Shown: positions 56,057 through 64,000 of the stretch, one piece after another
Layout: each line of letters starts with the position of its first letter
Position numbering within the stretch: the stretch's first letter is position 1
Position numbers and translations under genes: made by a program
Notes under the pieces: generated by a model
What the model was told of the DNA's origin: nothing
What the model saw: the letters and a program-made list of their open reading frames with translations, nothing else
Databases searched by the model: none
Assembly (NCBI GenBank): GCA_948146395.1
Contig: OX411549.1
Coordinates: 26,166,655-26,230,654, forward strand
Origin: Fragum whitleyi
Taxonomy: Eukaryota; Mollusca; Bivalvia; Cardiida; Cardiidae
Direction of reading: 5' to 3'
DNA length: 64,000 bases

Positions 56057-56310
56057 CATCTTTCTTATTAGTGCAAATGTGTTGTCTTGAAAAGTCTTTA
56101 AACTCAAGATTCTCTCTACGAAGGAAGCGAAAGTCTGTCCATTGCTCCCGTAGCATGAAAGTCACGTGTTAACTAATGGGTAGATAATTATGTTTCGGAA
56201 TGGCATAACTTACAAGAAAATATTTAGGATAATTGAAGAATTATCACCCCCCTCGTAAAGATACTATTTCTAACGGTTACCTTGACATATTGCCAGTCGG
56301 AAACTAAAAC

Positions 56311-56353
56311 GGCGTAACTCCAGCTTGTTCAAGCTGGAGTTACGATGTTTTCG
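56311..56353. repeat. Short hairpin (CTCCAGCTTGTTCAAGCTGGAG)
   Basis: GGCGTAACTCCAGCTTG and CAAGCTGGAGTTACGATG form a perfect stem. The stem differs from 15300 by a paired T-to-C and A-to-G change (CTACAG to CTCCAG). Confidence 0.65.
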
Positions 56354-56935
56354 TCTCCATCTGAAGACATGAAGAAATAATTGCCCATTAGGATCGCTTT
56401 TCTGCAGATTTTCACACTTTTAATTGTTGTATGTATTAAGTTCAATGCTCGACTGTTCAATCACATACTAGAAGTTGCTATTGCGTCATTTTGAATCAAA
56501 TTTACCCGACTTTTAAAAGTAATTCAGAAATGTTTTAGCGACTGGAGTATTCTACGAGGGATATTTGGTACACGTATTTCTATTTCCTTTCGAGCTGACG
56601 ATTTATCCACTAATTTGGTCCTTGAGAGACAGAATAAATGTCGAAAAGGAAATTTGCTGTTGAAGAGGTTCCATCATATACTACTCAAAGTTTGCTAAGG
56701 ACCGAAACTGTTTATACTATAATTTCAAAAAAAAAATTCAATTTGATTGTCAGAATGTTGGAAAATGTTCGATTGTTATCAGTTTATCGAATTTTAAGAA
56801 GAAAATAAAGTTTTATAATGAAAAGAAGACTTTAAATGTAGACCAAACAGGGAGACCCGTAAAATTGGTCTGTTCTCTTGAAAATTGAAAAATTCGAATT
56901 TGACCAAATTAGATGTTCTTTCAATTGCATTTTGT

Positions 56936-57712
56936 TCAATAACGAGTATGACAGCCGGCAATGCCAATAACAGTCTGACAGCGCCTCTGTATACTCCTGA
57001 TTAAGTTCTGGCTTACTCTTTTGGGAATAACAGACCATTCTTCTTTAAGGATCTGGTAGAGCTCTTGGAGTGTCCTTGGCTGGACCTGGCGAGCCGAAAC
57101 TCGGACCTGTACCTCATTCCACACATACTCTATTGGAGTCCTGTCCGATCGATAAGTCCGGAGAGCGAGCCGACCAGTCCAGACGTGGAAATCTTCTTGG
57201 CGATACTAGTGGACTATACGGGCCGTGTGTGGACGGGCATTATAATCCATTAAAATGAATCAATCCCCGATAGCACCAACGTAACATCTTACGTGGGTAT
57301 TGAGGATTTCATCAATGTACATACGAGCTGTCAGAGTAACTCTTTTTAAAATAACAAGATCTGTCCGCTCATCACAGCTGATGCCACCCCTAACCATGAT
57401 TGACCCACCCCCATAACGATCGTGCTCAGCAATGTTTGCTGCACGAAACCTTTCACCCGGTCTTCTCCACAACCTAGCCCGACTATCAGTGTAGTCCAGG
57501 CAATACCTGGACTTATCCTTGAATACGACGGGGCGCCAGCGTCTAATGCGCCAGCCAACGTGGTCCAATGCCCATGTTAATCGACGCCGACAATGAACAC
57601 GGGAAAGCGGAATACGAATACTTGGTCTTCTTGACCTCAGGTTATGCTCATGCAGCCTTGTTCGTATGGTTTGAGTCGAAACTTGTACCAAACAATTTCT
57701 TCTTTCCCACAA
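56936..57712 (-). pseudogene. Tc1-like transposase, decayed fragment
   Basis: Reading the minus strand from 57712, the peptide shows a helix-turn-helix stretch (VSTQTIRTRLHEH, then LRSRRP). The DDE domain follows, with WRPVVFKDKSRYCLD holding the first catalytic Asp, then GGGSIMVRGGIS, and TPIEYVWNEV holding the catalytic Glu. These are hallmarks of Tc1/mariner DD34E transposases. The copy is dead. There is TGA at 57260-57262 and TAG at 57206-57208. The second catalytic position reads MDYNARPHTA with Tyr where Asp is usual. Between VHxYRQEDFHV and TPIE the conserved LDWSARSPDLS lies in another frame, implying two compensating frameshifts. The N-terminal DNA-binding part is missing. I could not find its inverted ends. 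Confidence 0.85.
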
Positions 57713-58705
57713 TTATGTTTGTAGAAATATTCTAAGATAAAGGATAAAGGCTCATAACGTGTCAAATAATAGCGCCCTACCCACAAGTAAAGAGTCTCGA
57801 ATACCCAACTCCCATTAGCGGCGAACCCTGCATTTTCACGCCAGTATCATTACATCAATGACTTGGATTCCTTTTTGAAATTCATCCGACATACATAGGA
57901 CCCTAGGTTTCTATGAACGTGTTCTGGGAGATATTTGACAGGTAGCCTGGCTAGTTCGTTTGTATTAACGAAACAATTCCTCATGGTTAGAATGGAATGC
58001 GTCTGTTTGTAAATATGTATTGTCTTAATAAAAATTGGCCAGAGATTTATCACCAGCGAGGTCAAACTTATAACTTAAATAAACAGAGTTGCTATTTATA
58101 GCTAACAGACTTATTTCCATACTCTCAACAGTATTATTAGTCTGTAAGTTACTGGTGTTTCCTAGAGATTAAATATTATTTTTTCTTGTATGATTGCATA
58201 TTTTGTCAAATAATCGAGATACACTAATCTTAAAAAAGAATAATAAGTAAAATCAACGTTTTCTAATAAAAATGTCGCTTTATAATGATATAACTGAAAT
58301 ACGTGCATGCATAGCATATTCCTGGCAATTTATGCAATCAACGTTACCTTTATCAAAGACACCGTTTATAAATACATCTATGGTTTATAAGCATAGAACG
58401 AAATGTTTTGAATATTTACCCAAGCCTTGCTTTCAGGATGCCAAAACGTTTGTGAATGTTGAAAGAAAAAAAATTACTTCGCCTTACACATGGGTACACT
58501 TGCAAATCTCCGAAAATATAAAAAAGTCGCTTTACTTTATCGCCCAGAACGAAGGCATGAGTTTTTGTCTTACAAATCAAACAAAGCAATATTTTTAAAA
58601 TGTATGACTATAATGGGGTTTACAGAAAGTCTTAAGCATATTTTACAGTACGCCGAATACTTCCTTTTTACAGCGTGAAACTCACATTACTTTACTCAGG
58701 AGCAC

Positions 58706-59479
58706 TTTATGGCGCTCAATCGGTGTTCCATTCATTCATTCCAAGCACTACAGTTAGTAACATCGTTGAATTGAGACGGGAAATGATTTAGGAATGATTT
58801 TAGAATGAAATTATATGAGCGTGATAAGTGAGTTTTAAGTGAAACTAAAGGTAGGTAATGCAATATCGCTTATTTTTTTCAGGATGAACAAAATTAGCAA
58901 TATTTGGTACCTCCCTTTAATAAAACATCCATACAAATTCTATTTCTTCAAGAACCAATCAGACGCTTATAATGTCAATTTTGTCAATGAAAACATGATT
59001 TGTTCTAAGTATTTTCTATTTTGAATGAAGTTATTGACCTTATCTTTTTTTAGTTAATTTAGAACTTTTTTTTGAATGGACAGAGTGAGTGTTTGGTATG
59101 ATTTGAGTGCCGAGCGAATGAATTTGAATGGTTTTGATCGTAATGACTGTCAATTTCATGATGTTGGTAACTGTATCTCAAACCATTCAAAAACGACCTA
59201 AAACCACACACAGAAAACAACAGCTACTTTCAAGTCGCCCAAGAAATGCAATGATTTAACAAACTTTCTTAAATTCGGAAGGCCCTGATTGGCTCGGTAA
59301 GCTAAAATAGATTTGTACATCGTGTGTGTATAATTTATCAGATAGAGGTTATAACGAACGAACGAAAATGTGAATTTTTGTTACCTCCCTTGATTTCATT
59401 ACAAACTAATTCATTCAATTTCATTCCAAATAACATTTCAAACCCATCCTCTTTGTCAATTGCACGGTGTTCTTAACTG
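58706..59479 (-). mobile_element. Outer Tc1-type MITE interrupted by another copy
   Basis: Fragment 58706-58748 (GGCGCTCAATCGG..CCATTCATTCATTCCAAGCAC) and fragment 59176-59479 (TCTCAAACCATTC..GTGTTCTTAACTG) are the two sides of one inverted copy. The family consensus runs CCAAACACTCACTCAAACCATTC across this point. The intact copy 58751-59173 sits between them with TA on each side. Confidence 0.7.
58751..59173 (+). mobile_element. Tc1-type MITE nested in a copy of its own family
   Basis: CAGTTAGTAACATCGTTGAATTGAGA to GTCAATTTCATGATGTTGGTAACTG, TA-flanked. Palindrome TATCGCTTATTTTTTTCAGGATGAACAAAATTAGCAATATT. It splits the outer copy at a TA. Confidence 0.8.
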
Positions 59480-59896
59480 TATTTTGGAGAAGAGCGCCGG
59501 GTTATAGATTCTGGTCGGGTAAAATAGTCTTTGCAAAAAAAGCTACTTAACTTAACTGTAGAATGTGTGCATGCGACAATTTTTAAAATCATCGCTTGTC
59601 TCGGCCATTTGAATACAGCATGTATGCTCATGCGACATTTTAAAATCTTGCACCTCGCGACTTCTTAAATGTCGCATACAAGTTTATCTACTCGTGGCAT
59701 TTTAAAATATTGAATGAATTGACGTGGGATATTCTTAAGGTGACCTATGTACATACATGCGACAATTAAGTTGCCGTCTAAAGACAATGTGTAAATCAAA
59801 ATAGATGCATGCATCTGTATTATTTATCCAAATAATACATGTATTGACATGATTTGCACGTCCTCCTATACGAGCAATCAAAGGAATGCTATGGAA

Positions 59897-60232
59897 CAGT
59901 TAGTTACATTCATTCCAAACACTCACTCAAAAACGCTCCATAATCACTTAACTGATAAGAGCAACAACTACATTCAAAATAAACATAGCTAGAAAAAAAT
60001 CGCGATTTGACTGACATAATTGAAATTATAAGCGACTGATTGGTCCTTGAAGCGATAGAATTCTAATTATAGAGCTTGTATGCGTTTTCTATTAAAGGGA
60101 GGTACAAAATTGGCGATGTTGGATTACCACCCCCTTTAATTTCACTCAAAACTCACTCATCGCACCCATTCATTTTCAATCCAAAATCATTCCATTTCAT
60201 TTGTTTTGTCAATTTCACGATGTTGTTAACTG
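59897..60232 (-). mobile_element. Tc1-type MITE, internally shortened
   Basis: CAGTTAGTTACATTCATTCC at one end skips the usual ATCGTGAAATTGAC tip interior. The palindrome is cut to AAAGGGAGGTACAAAATTGGCGATGTTGGATTACC. The far end GTCAATTTCACGATGTTGTTAACTG is intact. Confidence 0.72.
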
Positions 60233-60448
60233 AATGATTATGGAAATAAACTTTAGATGTACAGGTGAAAGGGAAAACTCACAAACGACATTAGACAACC
60301 AAGTCAAGATCAACGATATTGACAATAATTTCGAATCAATATATTGTTCGATCTCGAAAAAAAACTAAAATTAATAATATTGCCAATTTACTGGATTCAC
60401 AGTGTAAATGATCGTTCGAGAGCGACATTTAAGACTATAGCGTCTTTA

Positions 60449-60503
60449 CAGTTAACAAAATAGTGAAATTGACAAGGTGAATGATTTTGAATGATTTTGG
60501 AAT
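60449..60503 (+). mobile_element. Left tip of a Tc1-type MITE
   Basis: CAGTTAACAAAATAGTGAAATTGACAAGGTGAATGATTTTGAATGATTTTGGAA, then homology stops shortly before the minisatellite element at 60541. Confidence 0.6.
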
Positions 60504-60540
60504 CAATTGTGCCGATTTAAAGGACTCTTTCTGCGCTTTT

Positions 60541-61631
60541 TTTAGCTCACCTGAGCACGAAGTGCTCAAGGTGAGCTATTGTAATCGTACAATGTCCGGC
60601 GTCCGGCGTCAGTCGTGCGTCGTGCTTCGTCCACAATTTCTTAAAACATCTTCTCCTCCTAAATCGGTGGGCCAATCTTTCTGAAACTTGGCAGGGATGT
60701 TCCCTTGGTCAGGCTCTACCAAAGTTGTTCAAATAAATGAAATCCACCCTTCACTCTCCCTTTTCCTTTAACAATAAGGGTGAAAATACGTAAACCTTTA
60801 AAAGTCTTCTCTTCTGAAACGAAAGGCAGACAGCTTTCATATTTGGTATGTAGCATCATCAGTGGACCTCTACCAAGTTGTTCATATCAAGACCCTGGGG
60901 TCATATTTGGGCTCCACCCGGTCACAACCCTTTTTACATAGAATCAAAGAGCGAAAACTTTTAAAAGCCTTCTCCTCTGAAACCAGATGGCAGACAGCTT
61001 TCATATTTGGTATGTAACATCACCTAGTAGGCTTATACCAAGTTTGTTCATATCAAGCCCTTAGGGTCATATTTGGGCTCCACCCGGGCACACCCCTTTT
61101 AGCTCTTCTGAGCAGGAAGGGTAATAAACTAAAATCTTCAAAAATCTTCATCTCTGAAACTAGAGGGCACACAACTTTTATATTTGGTATTAAGCATGAT
61201 CTAGTGGGCCTCCACCAAGTTTGTTCATATCAAGCCCCTGGGGTTATATTTGGGCTCCATCCGGGCGCATCCCTTAGCTCATCTGAGCACGATGGGAGAA
61301 AACAGGAAAATCTTCAAAAATCTTCTTCTATTAAACCAAAAGGCAGACAGCTTTCATATTTAGTAAGTAGCATCATCTAGTGGATCTCTACAAAGTTTGT
61401 TCAAATCAAGACCATTGGGTTACATTTCGTCTCCAACCCGGTGTATCCTTTTTTACATAGAGTCAAAGAGTGGAATGGCATATCCTTCTTGCTCTTGGCT
61501 GAAAACATTCCAGGGTATTGATCTTATGAAGAAATTATCTCATTGTTGACCTCTCCCTATATAATTCATGTGATGTCCCAGGGATCAAAAAGACTCAGGT
61601 GAGTGATCTAGGATCATCATGGTCCTCTTGT
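60541..61631 (+). repeat. Dispersed element with ~175-bp tandem units
   Basis: Same tips as 11481 (TTTAGCTCACCTGAGCACGAAGTGCTCAAGG and ACTCAGGTGAGTGATCTAGG..GTCCTCTTGT) with a different core: GGCAGACAGCTTTCATATTTGG, TACCAAGTTTGTTCATATCAAG and ATATTTGGGCTCCACCCGG, in four units. Confidence 0.75.
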
Positions 61632-61639
61632 CCTATAAG

Positions 61640-62205
61640 ATGAATGATTTAAGTAAAATTTTAGAAACATAAGCCCGACCGCGGTTCCCAAACTGATACT
61701 TAATATTATACCTTTCTAGGAGGAAGAAACTGCTTCAAAGATGCTATAAAAGACCAATTTATCTATTCATCGCCTTCAAAATCTGGTATTGGTCGGCTTC
61801 AATAAATGCACACAAGCAGCAATAAAGTCAGACTGGTCAATTCATATCGCGTGTAGAAAGCACAAATTCTCTCCCATTGACGTCACAATGCGAAGCAGCA
61901 TAATTAAACACTTAGTCTGCGCTCTCGAAAAATTAAACAATCTTGCCAAGTGGAGTCAAACAGACGTAAACGATGGAATGACTTGTAGAATGTTGGCATT
62001 TTACTTTCTGTGGAATCAGGACATTTAATTACGATACTCAAGGGTCACGGCTTAGCTGTCCTAAAAGTTTAGCGGGAATGCAACAAAATGCATGTACAAA
62101 GCAGTATGCAATTTATTCCTTTTTTTTTTTTGCTCGCTTTTGTCATTCTGTTACTAGAGAAATCGAAAGTCCTGTATTCAAATCTCGTCCTTGAATGGTA
62201 CATGT
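61640..62205. other. Stretch with one unassigned ORF
   Basis: An open frame from 61789 (TTG, no ATG) to TAA at 62028 encodes a Cys/Lys/Trp-containing 79-residue peptide with a balanced composition. It follows a ttatacctttctag possible acceptor at about 61720. I recognise no domain, and it may be chance. Confidence 0.2.
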
Positions 62206-62216
62206 ACAGTTAAGAA

Positions 62217-62633
62217 CATCGTGAAGTTGACAAGATGGATGATTTTGGAATTATTTTTGTAATGAAATTAAATGAGTTTGTTGAGTTAAATTAAAGGGGG
62301 ATAATCAAATATCGCTAATTTTGTTCACGATGAACAAAATTAGCGATATTCATTACCTTCCTTCAATAAAATATGTGTACTTTTCTGTTAATGTGTCTTC
62401 GTGGACCAATCATATACTTAAAGATCTACAACAGTCAATAAAATAGTAGAACAATTTGATTGATTTGAATAAAATGATGACAGTCTTGAAGGATTTTGAA
62501 ATGTTGTCTAATGATTTCGGAGCGCTTTTGATCGATTTGAGTGATTGTTTGGAATGAAAGAATGGAACGATGAGTGAGCGATTTAGAATGGTTTAGATTG
62601 AGATTAAAGTCAATTGCACGATATAAGTATCTG
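62217..62633 (+). mobile_element. Tc1-type MITE copy with a near-perfect central palindrome
   Basis: TA then CAGTTAAGAACATCGTGAAGTTGACAAG; right end GTCAATTGCACGATATAAGTATCTG then TA. The centre pairs AATATCGCTAATTTTGTTC (a CAC version precedes the loop) with GAACAAAATTAGCGATATT without a mismatch over 20 bp. Confidence 0.8.
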
Positions 62634-62764
62634 TATGACTTTTAGCTGGGCATTTCGGATCGTCAGTCTAGGACTCCACTACTTGCGGTCTCCAGAAAGC
62701 ACGCGAATGAGTGCATCTGCTATTGATTTGACTTATAGATTGACATAAGCGGTTAAAATATTGA

Positions 62765-62874
62765 TCCATTCATCCATTCATCCGTCCGTCCGTCAGTGCA
62801 TCCGTCCATGCATCCGTCCATCCGTCCGTCCATGCATCCGTCCCTTTATCCATCCATCCATCCATCCATCCATT
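62765..62874 (+). repeat. (ATCC/GTCC)n microsatellite
   Basis: CATCCGTCCGTCCGTC and CATCCATCCATCC units. The Pro/Ser/Ile-rich ORF starting at 62761 is an artefact. Confidence 0.92.
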
Positions 62875-63341
62875 GAATATCATGGTGACATGTGTATTTA
62901 CATCCTCCTTAGTGATTGGGGTAAAAGAAATCTGAATATATATAAATTAGCTTTTTTTACTTACTGCTTTTCTTGGACATCACCTATTTTAAACTGTTCT
63001 GTCTACGGGAAAAATCTCGTTGGTCTTTGCCTTGCAAAAAAACCTTAGCATTTTATGATACTTCTAACCTTACTTTTTTCTTGGCCATATTTTTGTATTT
63101 CTTCGTACTCCTATGGGGAATTTGTGTTACTATCTATAGTAGAAGACGGCTGACGATTGACTGCTTGTTTGCCAAACCACAAATATTTAGATTTGAATAA
63201 AAACATAACCACGTTACGTATCCAAAGCACATTCAGTTCGTTAGAAAGTATGTTTCTGACGTATGCTTTTTTTCTCGCATAGCTTCCCTTGTATTCTAGA
63301 TTTCTATAATGGATATACATGTATGAATAAAGATATATACA

Positions 63342-63450
63342 TAGTATGAAAAAAACATCTAACGAGGTTGGAATAATTGATAATTTTAGAGGCTCTGCCT
63401 CGACAATTATCAGTTCCTTCAACCGAGTTAGATATTTTTTTCATACGTTA
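63342..63450. repeat. Foldback element of ~109 bp
   Basis: TAGTATGAAAAAAACATCTAACGAGGTTGGAA pairs with TTCAACCGAGTTAGATATTTTTTTCATACGTTA; inner AATTGATAATTTTAGAGGC pairs with GCCTCGACAATTATCAGTT. Confidence 0.72.
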
Positions 63451-63563
63451 CACTAATTACGTAATATACGTATTTATCTTTTAACGTCTATTTGCCTTGT
63501 TAACGTCGATGTTTCTTACAGAAATGCAAGTTTCTAAAAATAACCGCATTGTGTCATGGTCTA

Positions 63564-63620
63564 TAATTATCCATGTGATATCATAAAAAAATTATATGGG
63601 ATGTTATCACACGGATATTC
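63564..63620. repeat. Hairpin of ~55 bp
   Basis: ATTATCCATGTGATATCATA and TATGGGATGTTATCACACGGATAT flank an A/T loop. Confidence 0.6.
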
Positions 63621-63830
63621 GTTTAGTTATAAGAGATACCCTTGTCTTATACTTGTAGTTTCGTATTCTAATTAATGTCAAAACAACGTCATCTAACATG
63701 CGTATACGAAGATAATTTTGTCACCAGAACGTGTACAAAAATGGTTTTAACTTACAGAAGTTTGTCAATGAGAGGGCGTAGCTAGGACTTTAGAATTCAT
63801 ACGCACTCAGACGACGACCGGTAGTTTTTG

Positions 63831-63955
<125 letters not shown>

Positions 63956-64000
63956 TCCTAAATGTCATTAAGGCACAAACTGCGTTTTTTAAACTCAAAT

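Noticed and set aside
55841..56172. Ser/Phe/His repeat ORFs in three frames
   Set aside because: Products of the (TTCG)n/(ATTC)n microsatellite.
58272..58598. 108-codon + ORF starting MSLYNDITEIRACIAYSW
   Set aside because: It has an ATG and reasonable composition, but I recognise no family, see no splice context, and ORFs this long occur by chance in this AT-rich window. It is the best of the rejected ORFs for a protein search.

Overview
The window looks like animal nuclear DNA, most likely from a bivalve mollusc. It is AT-rich, coding sequence is confined to short exons with GT/AG borders, and the rest is packed with short non-autonomous transposons, tRNA-derived SINEs and dispersed elements with internal minisatellites. 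The mollusc call rests on the look of these repeat families and is an inference. I see no bacterial operon, CRISPR array or rRNA.

One spliced gene can be assembled with confidence. Six + strand exons between 7231 and 17331 join in frame, every junction agreeing in phase, into the last 321 codons of a protein whose 5' end was not found. The protein repeats a short [ST]-x-Y-x-x-[DEH]-Y motif on separate exons and ends in a Pro/Ser-rich tail. This resembles small ciliary or sperm-axoneme microtubule-inner proteins, and I tentatively compare it with TEX26. Its introns hold many repeats: TTAA-flanked MITEs, ~75-bp hairpins, two arrays of a 12-bp ATATAAG-type motif, a six-unit minisatellite element and a perfect 93-bp tandem duplication just before an exon.

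From 17.4 to 64 kb I find no complete gene. There is a decayed Tc1-like transposase (56936-57712, minus), a 48-codon start exon resembling the N-terminus of BED/hAT-type zinc-finger proteins (45670), and an unassigned ORF fragment abutting a truncated transposon (48371). The dominant component is one Tc1/mariner-type MITE family of about 430 bp. Its ends are CAGTTAAC..GTTAACTG, its target is TA, and roughly twenty full, truncated or nested copies lie in the window. A long central palindrome occurs in two versions whose arms changed together.

Other structure includes a very diverged ~180-bp tandem array (32.18-33.44 kb), piggyBac-like TTAA MITEs, a MITE with a 9-bp target duplication, a foldback family around 24.1 kb, a duplicated CACGTG block at 44.66-44.80 kb, several unrelated hairpin families and simple-sequence tracts. 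The likely noteworthy biology is the density and architecture of hairpin-forming elements rather than a new protein system.
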